In this document: positions 27,576 through 36,084 of the stretch, in pieces
Numbering within the stretch: position 1 is the first letter of the stretch
Layout of the letters: each line of letters begins with the position of its first letter
Assembly (NCBI RefSeq): GCF_021389955.1
Contig: NZ_CP089980.1
Location: 5,761,001-5,825,000 of the forward strand
Reading direction: 5' to 3'
Source: Fulvivirga maritima
GTDB taxonomy: Bacteria; Bacteroidota; Bacteroidia; Cytophagales; Cyclobacteriaceae
Length of the DNA: 64,000 nucleotides
Program-made: the position numbers and the translations under genes
Notes under the pieces: generated by a model
What the model was told of the DNA's origin: nothing
The model's database searches: none
The model's input: only the letters and a program-made list of their open reading frames with translations

Positions 27576-28565
27576 ATGCGAGTAAAATCTTACCTAAAGA
27601 ATGAGCAGTTGAACCTTTTTGATGTGGATCTGGATTCGCTAAAGACCAGAGGTAAATTATACACTCAGGATTTACACTTTAAAGAAAAAGGGCTAACCAT
27701 TAACAGTCAGCTTGCCTACAGTGATCAGCTATGTCTTATAAACACCAGCTTTTATGATCACAAAGACATAGAAGATGTTTTCAGCATAGAAGGGGAATAT
27801 ATAAGAATAGCCTGTATTACTAGAGGCAGCAACCCTCAGATTACTGACCTGTCAGCCACCAGCACGGTAGACTCCTACCCAGGCTTTCTTTCGCTGGTAT
27901 ATGGTAAAAATTCGCGCTTAAGCATTTCTATGCCCAAAAGTAGCCAGACGCATTATATAACTATGCTTATCTCTACCCAATACCTTGAGGACCGGTTTGC
28001 TAATGAAAACTGGCCTAAAAGAAGTGGATTTTTTAAAGCGATAACCAGTCGGAACAAATCAGAAGGAGAAGTTAATTTCAAAGTGATATTTCCGCTGCAT
28101 CAAATTCTGTTAGACATGGTAAGCAAGTCCTGGAAAATAGAAGAGCGGCTCGATTTTCTGGAATTAAAAATCAGGGAATTTTTACTTACACTATATTGCT
28201 ATGAGCAGGAAAATCAGGTAGCCTATAGTGATTTAAATCCGGAGGTACTGGAAAAAATTAAAAAGGCCCACTACTATCTTGAAACTAATTTTAGAAAAAC
28301 ACCTACCATTAAAGAGATCTCAAGACATGTGCTTTTAAATGAGTTGCAACTCAAACAAAACTTCAAAAATGTATATGGCACTACCATTAGGAGTTTTATT
28401 ATAGATCTAAAAATGAAAGAAGCTCTTCACCTACTTAAAAACCACAAAACCAACGAAATAGCTTCTATACTAGGCTATAAAAGCCTATCTCATTTCATTA
28501 CTTCATTTAAAAAATATTACGGCTCCTCCCCCAAGCAAATTTCAAAGCGGCAATTGAATATGTGA
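27576..28565 (+). CDS. AraC-family transcriptional regulator (PchR-like position)
   Basis: 329 residues. The N-terminal ligand domain has no clear family signature; the C-terminal 100 residues are an AraC double helix-turn-helix (AHYYLETNFRKTPTIKEISRHVLLNELQLKQNFKNVYG ... IASILGYKSLSHFITSFKKYYGSSPKQ). It is divergent from the TonB-receptor operon with a 129-bp shared promoter region. By analogy with PchR-type activators, it may sense the cognate siderophore and switch on the operon; this is inferred from position. Confidence 0.87.
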   Translation: MRVKSYLKNEQLNLFDVDLDSLKTRGKLYTQDLHFKEKGLTINSQLAYSDQLCLINTSFYDHKDIEDVFSIEGEYIRIACITRGSNPQITDLSATSTVDSYPGFLSLVYGKNSRLSISMPKSSQTHYITMLISTQYLEDRFANENWPKRSGFFKAITSRNKSEGEVNFKVIFPLHQILLDMVSKSWKIEERLDFLELKIREFLLTLYCYEQENQVAYSDLNPEVLEKIKKAHYYLETNFRKTPTIKEISRHVLLNELQLKQNFKNVYGTTIRSFIIDLKMKEALHLLKNHKTNEIASILGYKSLSHFITSFKKYYGSSPKQISKRQLNM

Positions 28566-28619
28566 AGAATATGCTGGTGGTGAAGTAATCGTTGTAATGA
28601 GTGGAAATATAGAACAACA

Positions 28620-29117
28620 TTACCATTCTGGATCTTTGTTCATATAGTTGGCAAGATTTTTAACTAGGTCGCGGCATTTAGACTCAATGTCATCATGAAT
28701 TTTTTGATATATTTGGCCTTTTCTTTTGGAGCCATCTTTCTTAAAAATCGTTTGTTCAACGCCATATCCACTGGACATAACCATTTGGTCAATGGTGATT
28801 TTTACTGCTCCATCTTTGACCCTTACAGTCAAGGTATTATAATAATCGGCGTTTTTTCCAAGCCCATTAAAATAGGCTTGAATAAATCTTGCTTTGATTA
28901 ATGAAGGCTTATTTTCACCTACAATTACCTTTTCGGCATTATTGAAGGTTTCTATCGTCCATTCTTTCACTTTATTAAATAGTTCTTCTGATGACATCCC
29001 ATCAACTTTAATAACCTCTTCATAAGTTAGTAGGTTTGTATCCGAACTCAATCCAAAGGATTGTGAATTAGCTTGAATAGTTAATAATAAAAACACTGTA
29101 GTTATTACTGCCTTCAT
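28620..29117 (-). CDS. Exported DUF4468 (TBP-like fold) protein
   Basis: 165 residues. Signal peptide AVITTVFLLLTIQANSQS, then the DUF4468 pattern YEEVIKVDGMSSEELFNKVKEWTIETF and a KVIVGENKPSLIKARF strand. This family is Bacteroidota-specific, exported, and of unknown function. Single gene, convergent with the AraC regulator. Confidence 0.8.
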   Translation of the reverse strand: MKAVITTVFLLLTIQANSQSFGLSSDTNLLTYEEVIKVDGMSSEELFNKVKEWTIETFNNAEKVIVGENKPSLIKARFIQAYFNGLGKNADYYNTLTVRVKDGAVKITIDQMVMSSGYGVEQTIFKKDGSKRKGQIYQKIHDDIESKCRDLVKNLANYMNKDPEW

Positions 29118-29417
29118 CTCATATTATTTACAATAAGTAGCAAAAAGTCACAAAATGGAATCTAACTTAATTCTTGTAAACATCATAGTATGAGGCTAAG
29201 GAAAATCGTGCAACTCTCACTTTTTTTATCATTCAAATATTACCTCAATAAGCTGGCAACACATGATTATTAATTAGTCCTTCATGAAAACTTTGACTAT
29301 TAAAATCAATACTGGATAATAATTATTGTTCATAAATTATGAATGCCTTCTTACCTTCTCAGTTTTTACAATCAGATATTCTTCATTGGACTTAGTAAAA
29401 CCCTCAAAATTGCTTAA
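29118..29417. other. Intergenic stretch without recognised features
   Basis: 300 bp of AT-rich sequence between the DUF4468 gene and higA. I see no open frame, stable hairpin or repeat shared with other gaps in the window. Confidence 0.5.
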
Positions 29418-29714
29418 TTAGGCTTGATCTATTTCGAATTTTTGAATTTTGTTAAATTCATTATCCTTTTCAGAGTGAGCATTTCTTAAATCATATTCAC
29501 ACTGTAGATTCATCCAAAACTCTTCGGTGGTACCAAAAAATTTAGACAGCCGAATGGCAGTGTCAGCCGTGACAGACCTTTTCCCCTTAATTATTTGACT
29601 GATCCGAGTTTGTTGGATTCCAAGCTCTTTTGACAATTTATAACTTGACAAATTCATCGGATCTAAGAATTCATATTTTAAAATTTCGCCAGGATGTATA
29701 TTATTTTTCAGCAT
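29418..29714 (-). CDS. higA: HigA-like XRE-family antitoxin
   Basis: 98 residues from the ATG at 29714, which overlaps the toxin stop codon in a TAATG arrangement; a longer frame reaches 29780 but would overlap the toxin by 67 bp and adds non-conserved residues. It begins NNIHPGEILKYEFLDPMNLSSYKLSKELGIQQTRISQIIKGKRSVTADTAIRL, the HigA signature with an XRE helix-turn-helix. It neutralises HigB and represses the pair's promoter in known systems. The toxin-first order is characteristic of higBA. Confidence 0.92.
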   Translation of the reverse strand: MLKNNIHPGEILKYEFLDPMNLSSYKLSKELGIQQTRISQIIKGKRSVTADTAIRLSKFFGTTEEFWMNLQCEYDLRNAHSEKDNEFNKIQKFEIDQA

Positions 29715-29995
29715 TAGTGATAATCTATTATTTGAACATCGTAAGCATTCGTATTTGACCATTGAAAGATTATTCTCCATTGATCATTAATGCTAATAGC
29801 CCAATACTCTTTCATGTTTCCTTTCAACTTATGTAAGCGATTTGATGGTGGTATTTTCAAGTCTTGAATATCACCTGCCGCATTGATCATAAACATTTTT
29901 CTCAATGCATTATTGGCAACTTCATCACTCCATTTTTTTGTCCAGACTCCGTTCCAAACCTTTTCGGTATGCTTACATCCGAAACTTTCAATCAT
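29714..29995 (-). CDS. higB: HigB-like mRNA interferase toxin
   Basis: 93 residues. Matches the RelE/HigB plasmid-killer family from start to end: MIESFGCKHTEKVWNG, the ALRKMFMINAAGDIQDLKIPPSNRLHKLKGNMKEYWAISINDQWRIIFQW core and a terminal VQIIDYH. The HigB active-site basic/His residues are present (Lys, Arg in NDQWRI, terminal His). Ribosome-dependent mRNA cleavage is the known activity. The gene precedes higA by a one-base overlap. Confidence 0.93.
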   Translation of the reverse strand: MIESFGCKHTEKVWNGVWTKKWSDEVANNALRKMFMINAAGDIQDLKIPPSNRLHKLKGNMKEYWAISINDQWRIIFQWSNTNAYDVQIIDYH

Positions 29996-30140
29996 ATAGA
30001 CTAATATACTATTTTAATCCGATACTATTGATATACGATACCAATTAATTTCAAATCTTTATTATAAGCTGTCAAAGGATATAGAAGAACTTAAAAAAGA
30101 CTGTTTTGTACGTTTTATTGAAGGATAAAACTTAAGTGTT

Positions 30141-30184
30141 ACCTAAACAGACAAGTTGACGCCATGCTCAAATGCGGACCAAGT
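30141..30184 (+). repeat. 44-nt intergenic repeat, left copy
   Basis: Shares AAACAGACAAGTT, ATGCTCAAA and GCGG with 31231-31275, with about eight differences over 44-45 positions and the same orientation. The two copies flank exactly one gene (30310-31131). The rest of the 314-bp gap after higB shows no other structure. Confidence 0.7.
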
Positions 30185-30309
30185 GAGGGTTCATAATTCG
30201 CTTTTGTTACTAGAAAATGCCACACTCCTAAGCGTATCCTATTCCTGATTTGATGAAAAGGATTATCCTTTCAATCTTCTGGTACCTCAACAAGTGTTCA
30301 AATGCTATC

Positions 30310-31131
30310 TCAACCGTTTTTTTGTTTTATCAATTCGTATGACAAATTTCCGATTTCATATTCTGGAAATTCTCCTGTAACCTCAAACAGGCGAAGAGTA
30401 TCATTTGCTATTTGGTAATGATATATTTTTTCATGATCACTGTCTGAATTAACAGTCATAAAAATGGCATCAAAATATAATCCTTCACCGAAGTCGTAAA
30501 GCACTGAATAATGGTTTAAGTATTCAAACCCAATAGCGTTACCGTTACTTGCTAAATGGTACTCATTCCCTAAACTATCTATGTAAGACCCTTCGAACAA
30601 AATTTCCCTTAATACAGTATTATCATCTTCAACCTTTCTGTATGTTTCAAGATGGCTACTTTCAAATTGAAATTCAATAATATTTGACTGAATCACTACT
30701 ACGTCCATTGGCGTCTGTATGGCACTATATTCTTCTATTTGTCCATTTGAAGTAAAGCAATGTAGATTATCATACCATTTTATTGGCACTTCAAGACCTC
30801 CTTCATGTTGCGTGAAACCATAAATAACGGCCTCTCCCTGTATAACCTCTTGTTTATCTAATCCAAACCCGAATAAAATACCGTTAAATTCTCTGTTTTT
30901 GTAAACTGAGCTAGAGTCCTCAACTTTCTTCAAATAAGTGTCATTAATCCAAATCCCTGAATATAGTGAAGCTATAGAGTCTGTCAAGTTGAAATTTAAA
31001 GTATCATCTTTTTGGATAGAGCTACTATCAAGTTGGCCATCTTTAGCTTCATTATTCGTCTCTACCCCATTATTAGTACAGGAAACATTAAGCAATATAA
31101 ATAACATTAGAAGTAAATAAATATGCTGCAT
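30310..31131 (-). CDS. Hypothetical lipoprotein
   Basis: About 273 residues. The true start is probably ATG at 31131 (MQHIYLLLMLFILLNVSC), since the upstream in-frame start is a TTG. The lipobox LNVSC gives lipidation at Cys18, then an Asn/Asp/Ser-rich linker. The rest is rich in beta-strand-like stretches (EVIQGEAVIYGFTQHEG, EYHLASNGNAIGFEYLNHYS) without a family I recognise. A single gene bracketed by two copies of a short repeat, suggesting accessory status. Confidence 0.7.
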   Translation of the reverse strand: MQHIYLLLMLFILLNVSCTNNGVETNNEAKDGQLDSSSIQKDDTLNFNLTDSIASLYSGIWINDTYLKKVEDSSSVYKNREFNGILFGFGLDKQEVIQGEAVIYGFTQHEGGLEVPIKWYDNLHCFTSNGQIEEYSAIQTPMDVVVIQSNIIEFQFESSHLETYRKVEDDNTVLREILFEGSYIDSLGNEYHLASNGNAIGFEYLNHYSVLYDFGEGLYFDAIFMTVNSDSDHEKIYHYQIANDTLRLFEVTGEFPEYEIGNLSYELIKQKNG

Positions 31132-31230
31132 ATTATTTGCTAAGATCAATAGATTAAGAGGTTCAAAAACACTCTCCTTATCATTTTATGGCGGCCAATT
31201 TAATCATTTTATCTGGTTCTATACAGGAAA

Positions 31231-31275
31231 ACCTCAAACAGACAAGTTACCGCTATGCTCAAAGGCGGCCGAAGT
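31231..31275 (+). repeat. 44-nt intergenic repeat, right copy
   Basis: See 30141-30184. It includes the self-complementary-looking piece CCGCTATGCTCAAAGGCGG. Located between two unrelated minus-strand genes. Confidence 0.7.
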
Positions 31276-31314
31276 AAAATATCCACTCCTTACTGATTTA
31301 TCATTGATTTCCCC

Positions 31315-31800
31315 TCATCTGACATACTTTTTAAAGTAATTTAAAGTGTTCCTGGCTTTTAGAATTTTAACTCCAAGGAATATTGATGATACGATTAAAA
31401 CACCTAACCCTGATCGTATATCAACAATTGTAATCAATAAACTTCCTACCCATATGATGATTATAGGTATCATCATGAGTTTGAAATGCTCAAGCTCAAT
31501 CACTAGTAAAGAGTTCGATTTACTGTATCTGACATAGACTGAGACATTCCTCCAATATGTAAACCTTGGACTAGTCAACTCAAAATTTCCTTGATAATAT
31601 CTACCCAGATAGTGAATGTTAGGGTTATTGATCTTTCTCGAGCGAAGTTGTTCTCTCATCCAACTGGGCCAATTTTCATATTTCGCATCAAACTCTGCGA
31701 ATTTTAAAGTATCCTTAGTTTCATATGAATCTTTAAGTCTCCGTTTTATAATCTCAACCCCAAGGTTTGAAGATATTTCATTAATAGCAGAAATTTTCAT
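31315..31800 (-). CDS. Hypothetical small membrane protein
   Basis: 161 residues from ATG at 31800 (a TTG lies two codons earlier). The N-terminal 100 residues are soluble (WPSWMREQLRSRKINNPNIHYLGRYYQGNFELTSPRF); the C-terminal part has two hydrophobic segments (LMMIPIIIIWVGSLLITIV and GLGVLIVSSIFLGVKIL), so the protein is probably a two-helix inner-membrane protein with a cytoplasmic head. No family recognised. Confidence 0.6.
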   Translation of the reverse strand: MKISAINEISSNLGVEIIKRRLKDSYETKDTLKFAEFDAKYENWPSWMREQLRSRKINNPNIHYLGRYYQGNFELTSPRFTYWRNVSVYVRYSKSNSLLVIELEHFKLMMIPIIIIWVGSLLITIVDIRSGLGVLIVSSIFLGVKILKARNTLNYFKKYVR

Positions 31801-32039
31801 AGTCAAAATGCCAGCTAAACTCCGTATAAGTGATAATATATGCTTTGTAGGTCAGACTTCAATACTACCCATTTTACCACAAACCTCATAGTAAATTACT
31901 TGAGGTGTTATTCTAAAACCTTAAAAGAATTTAAACTATCAAAGCCCCCCAATAGTAAACCCAAAAGCATTATCCCTCCTCCCCAAAGTACACAGCCCAG
32001 AAACCATTGAATAGAAGAAACCCAATGCCCCTAAAAGAC

Positions 32040-32072
32040 AAAAGGCCGACCTTGAATTCAGGCCGACCTTTT
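32040..32072. terminator. Hairpin terminator of the SusCD-metalloprotease operon
   Basis: AAAAGGCCGACCT and AGGCCGACCTTTT form an imperfect stem around GAATTC and, at the same time, a direct repeat AGGCCGACCTT. It lies 22 bp after the metalloprotease stop and has T-runs on both strands. Confidence 0.65.
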
Positions 32073-32093
32073 CTTCTAACTAACTAACAGCAA

Positions 32094-34604
32094 TTAATCA
32101 TCAAGATCTAATTTCTTCCTTATACTGGAAGCAAGTGCTTCTAAGTGAATCCTGGTTAGGTCATCTATCTTAGCGCTCTTCTTAGTTTTATCAATTAATT
32201 TCAGTTCCTTTTTAAGTTCATCTACTATAATGCCTTTCATATCAGACATGTAGTGATGGTATGAGTACATTCCCATAATAAGACTTGAATTTTCTTCTGT
32301 AGTAACTTGCTGAATGAGCCTTTCTACATACATTTTTTGCAAGTTTCTTCTATAGAAATCTACACTTTCTTTATTATAGAGTTCTCTGAAAATGCCTTTA
32401 TTCAAATCATTGAGTAGTTCTGTAAAACTGTAGGCTTTATCTTCTGATTCAATTGAGGCATTCATTAATGTAGTAATTCTAAACCTCTTGATGAGTGACT
32501 CGATAACTCCCTGCTGCATAGTACTAATCTCGATACCAAAAGAATTAGGGAGTTTATTATAAATATCTTCCTCATTGAGCCAAATAGGCGTTTCAAACAC
32601 ATTTTCATTAAGGAAAGCTACTGCTCTTTTCTGCTTGTCATACTTCACATGAGTATACTCAGGGCCTTCATTCATGCCTATACGTACATCATGATATACT
32701 CCGCCCACATTTTTAAGCACGTGGCCTACATACCTGTAATACTGAGCAAATACAGCACTGTATACCTCTGTAGCCGCTTCAAAACCTTTATAATCCACAG
32801 TATTCCATTCAAGAATTTGTGGCGTAATTCTCTTAAGGTTTTTCATTCCATACTCACTGGCCAGCATGGCATCATCACCAAGGTCTTCATTCTGACTTCT
32901 TGGATCCATAGGCTCCATTTCATTACCAAACCACAGTCTGTCATTTTGAGCCAAGGTATCCGTTACCATTTTCACTAAGGCCTTTTGCTCTTCCTGCTCA
33001 TTTTTAAATTCAGGTCTCCACTTATACCCCCAGTATAGTGCCCATTTATCATAGTCATTAATACGAGGAAAAATACCAGCAGTTCCTATGTTGTCTTCGG
33101 GCTGTGCTACATAGTTAAATCGAGCATAATCCATGATAGATGTGGTATGTCCGTGCTCTTCTACCCATTCCTTATCTCTGAGCTTTTCTACCGGTGTTCT
33201 GGAGCTGGCACCAAAATTATGCAGCAAACCTAACGTGTGTCCCACTTCGTGCGATGACACAAAACGTATCAATTCGCCCATAAGCTCGTCATCAAACTCC
33301 AATTTTCTGGCTTCAGGATCAATAGCGCCACACTGCACCATGTACCAGTCATGCAGCACCTTAGTAACATTATGATACCAGAAAATATGGCTCTCTATAA
33401 TCTCTCCGCTTCTGGGGTCAGAAATACTCGGTCCCATGGCGTTGGCAATTTCTGAGGGTCTGTAGATAATGGCAGAATACTTGGCATTATCAAGACTCCA
33501 GGCACTGTCCTCTTCAAATGTAGGAGCTTCTCTGGCGTAGATTGCATTTTTAAAGCCTACAGATTCAAAGGCCTTTTGCCAATCATTAACCCCTTGCATA
33601 AGGTATGGCACCCACTTTTTAGGAGTAGCAGGATCAATATAAAATACAATTGGTTTCTTAGGCTCTACCAGTTCACCACGAAGATACTTTTCCTCATCTC
33701 CGGCTTTGGGCTCCAGCCTCCACCTTTTAATCATTTTCCTGATTTCAACCCCTTGCGGGTCTACGCCAAAATCTCTATAACCTACCGCAAAATATCCTAC
33801 TCGCTCATCTACCAAACGCGGACGCATAGGCTCCTCAGGCAATAGTACAAATGAAGAGTTTAGCTCTACGGTATACTCCGTAGAGGTAGGATTCATACCT
33901 GCTGAGTAGGTCTTAAGCGCTCTTATTTCCAGATTACTGCTATATGACCTCACATATTTTATATAACTTCGGTCATTTTGCTGAGCTCCCATACCAGCAC
34001 GGTCTTTCAGCTTCTGATTTTCAAAGTACAGCACATTATTATCGCTATTAAAAAACTCAGTTACATCTAGCACAAATGAAGAAGAGTCTTTACCATAAGC
34101 AGCAATAGGAAATGCTTTGGCTATGGCCTGAACATTATTCTTCATTACACTTTGGTACATGGCATTAGTAGAATCAGAATTATACTCACTGAAAGATATT
34201 CTTCTCATGAATATATTATCCTTAGGTCCTTTTTCGAACCTATAAACAGATTCTCCTATTTCATCTCCTACCAGGCCAAAAGAGCCATTTCTCATATCTG
34301 CAGAGGCCTCAGCTATTCGGTTTACCACCAAGATATCACGACCAAATATACTGTCAGATAAATGAAAGAAGTATTTAAAATTTTCTTTATCAGAATAAGT
34401 GTTTATAAAGCCGGGGCTGAGTTGCATCTCCGGCTTTATTACATCTTCAAACTTCTTAATCTTTACAGGTTTTGCAGAGTTAACAGAATCTTTCTTAGCA
34501 GTTTCTTCTTTGCCCTCTTTCTCCTTCTTCTTATCCTGAGCCTGCGCTGATAAGCCAAGCCCTAACATCACTAATAATACAAAAGTGTATTTCGATTTTA
34601 ACAT
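32094..34604 (-). CDS. Secreted zinc-dependent metalloprotease (DUF5117/DUF4953 type)
   Basis: 836 residues with a signal peptide (KYTFVLLVMLGLGLSAQAQ) and a Lys/Glu-rich linker. The zinc site is HEVGHTLGLLHNF (extended HExxHxxGxxH), located in the central domain. N-terminal segments (VIKPEMQLSPGFINTYSDKENFKYFFHLSDSIFGRDILVVNRIAEAS) and the C-terminal region match the Bacteroidota zincin family with DUF5117/5118/4953. It is 18 bp downstream of SusD, so the protease probably digests the polymer whose products SusCD imports. Protein or peptide use is thus inferred. Confidence 0.9.
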   Translation of the reverse strand: MLKSKYTFVLLVMLGLGLSAQAQDKKKEKEGKEETAKKDSVNSAKPVKIKKFEDVIKPEMQLSPGFINTYSDKENFKYFFHLSDSIFGRDILVVNRIAEASADMRNGSFGLVGDEIGESVYRFEKGPKDNIFMRRISFSEYNSDSTNAMYQSVMKNNVQAIAKAFPIAAYGKDSSSFVLDVTEFFNSDNNVLYFENQKLKDRAGMGAQQNDRSYIKYVRSYSSNLEIRALKTYSAGMNPTSTEYTVELNSSFVLLPEEPMRPRLVDERVGYFAVGYRDFGVDPQGVEIRKMIKRWRLEPKAGDEEKYLRGELVEPKKPIVFYIDPATPKKWVPYLMQGVNDWQKAFESVGFKNAIYAREAPTFEEDSAWSLDNAKYSAIIYRPSEIANAMGPSISDPRSGEIIESHIFWYHNVTKVLHDWYMVQCGAIDPEARKLEFDDELMGELIRFVSSHEVGHTLGLLHNFGASSRTPVEKLRDKEWVEEHGHTTSIMDYARFNYVAQPEDNIGTAGIFPRINDYDKWALYWGYKWRPEFKNEQEEQKALVKMVTDTLAQNDRLWFGNEMEPMDPRSQNEDLGDDAMLASEYGMKNLKRITPQILEWNTVDYKGFEAATEVYSAVFAQYYRYVGHVLKNVGGVYHDVRIGMNEGPEYTHVKYDKQKRAVAFLNENVFETPIWLNEEDIYNKLPNSFGIEISTMQQGVIESLIKRFRITTLMNASIESEDKAYSFTELLNDLNKGIFRELYNKESVDFYRRNLQKMYVERLIQQVTTEENSSLIMGMYSYHHYMSDMKGIIVDELKKELKLIDKTKKSAKIDDLTRIHLEALASSIRKKLDLDD

Positions 34605-34622
34605 GTAGTTCGTTTAAAAGAT

Positions 34623-35981
34623 TTATCTGGGGTTGCTTTCTATTTCAGGGTTTTGCCTTCTATAAATTGGCGCAATCTGAAATACATATTCATTGCTATT
34701 AGGCTCAAGCACATAATTTTCACCTAAAAATTCACGCTCAATGGTAGTAGCAAACTGAGGCTCCTGATTCAAGCGCTTAAGGTCAAACCACCTGATGCCA
34801 GTACAGAAAAGCTCTCTTCTTCTTTCATCTAACACCTTTCTGATTACACTACCTTCTATTGTAAAAGGCTCATAATCTTCTGGAGCAAAACGAGCTACTC
34901 TTAGCTCATTTAGTGCATCAATAGCCTCCTGATCATTATCATTACGAGCAAGACATTCGGCTTTAATAAGCATCATTTCCGGTACTGATGGGCCTACATA
35001 AATTCCCTGATAAACAAGACTAGGCTTCCAATAACCGCGACCTTCAAATTCCCAATAAAAGTTACTGGCAGGTGCAGTAAATAACTCATACCTCAGATCT
35101 CCTTCTTCAAATAAATCTAAAAGCTCATCGTTAACAGGAACCGCACTAAGAGAGGCATAAAATGATTTTGATAACATGATTTCAGGGTCACTATACTTAA
35201 CAGGGTAAGTAGTAGGAGCCGCTTCATATTCCGCCAGGTTATTTAGCGTATTTTGCAACGCTAAAGCTTCATTAGCATATGCTAAGGCACTATCATAGTC
35301 ACCCATTTGTAAATATACCCGAGCCTTGAGTGCTAATGCTCCTGCTCTACCTGGCAAAAATGAGTTCTCCTGAAAATCAGGTAACACTACTAATGCCTCT
35401 TCCAGGTCTTTTATAATTTGGTCGTATACTTCCTGAACAGAAGCTCTTTCTAATGAGGCAAACAGATCTGGCTTGGTTAACATAGGCACGCCTAAATCTG
35501 AAGCAGCTGTACTAACATTATACTGCTTACCATACATATTTACAAGAGAGAAATAAGCAAACGCTCTGTGTACTTTAGCTTGTGCCAATAAATCTTGCTT
35601 TTCTTCATTAGTACCACCTTCACTGGCCATTACCCCATCCGTTACGGAGTTGATAGTATATAATTGCTGGTACAACATTTGCCAATCATTATCTTGTTGG
35701 CCTTCAGGGTATATATTATCAGCCCATCTATAAATAGCCCCAACTACTTCCGTAACACTATTTTGAATAGACTCTCCTTCCAATTCAATATCGTCAGAAG
35801 CAACAAGCGGAGCTTGACAAGCTGTCTCCAATCTGGTGGTATAGTTCAATAAATATTGGTAATCTTCCGTATATTTCAATTCCCTCTGAGTAGGGTCTTC
35901 TACCTCTACGTAATCTCGACAGCCACTTAAGATAAGTGTGGCTACAAACGCCAGACTATATATTATTCTTTTCATGTGCAT
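34623..35981 (-). CDS. SusD/RagB-family nutrient-binding outer-membrane lipoprotein
   Basis: 452 residues. Lipoprotein signal with lipobox LSGC (start either Met1 or Met3, the latter giving MKRIIYSLAFVATLILSGC). The alpha-helical TPR-like fold of SusD is indicated by DWQMLYQQLYTINSVTDGV, VHRAFAYFSLVNMYGKQYN, the SLERASVQEVYDQIIKDLEEAL stretch and the C-terminal ELRVARF ... VLDERRRELFCTGIRWFDLKRLN signature. It caps the SusC pore and binds the nutrient on the cell surface. Direct partner of the upstream SusC, 103 bp away. Confidence 0.93.
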   Translation of the reverse strand: MHMKRIIYSLAFVATLILSGCRDYVEVEDPTQRELKYTEDYQYLLNYTTRLETACQAPLVASDDIELEGESIQNSVTEVVGAIYRWADNIYPEGQQDNDWQMLYQQLYTINSVTDGVMASEGGTNEEKQDLLAQAKVHRAFAYFSLVNMYGKQYNVSTAASDLGVPMLTKPDLFASLERASVQEVYDQIIKDLEEALVVLPDFQENSFLPGRAGALALKARVYLQMGDYDSALAYANEALALQNTLNNLAEYEAAPTTYPVKYSDPEIMLSKSFYASLSAVPVNDELLDLFEEGDLRYELFTAPASNFYWEFEGRGYWKPSLVYQGIYVGPSVPEMMLIKAECLARNDNDQEAIDALNELRVARFAPEDYEPFTIEGSVIRKVLDERRRELFCTGIRWFDLKRLNQEPQFATTIEREFLGENYVLEPNSNEYVFQIAPIYRRQNPEIESNPR

Positions 35982-36084
35982 ATTTTTTATTTTAACCAGC
36001 TCTTAAAGTTCATATTCACTTTATACACTTCTCTTTGATAGAATTCAGGATACTAAAATGAATACTCATCTCTCGCTAAGAGCC

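Noticed and set aside
29715-29780. Longer HigA start
   Set aside because: It would overlap higB by 67 bp; the TAATG overlap at 29714 is the usual higBA arrangement and begins where conservation begins.
30141-31275. Interpretation of the 44-nt repeats as classical integron attC sites
   Set aside because: I could not find paired R/L boxes or a clear folded attC structure, and no integron integrase is in the window.
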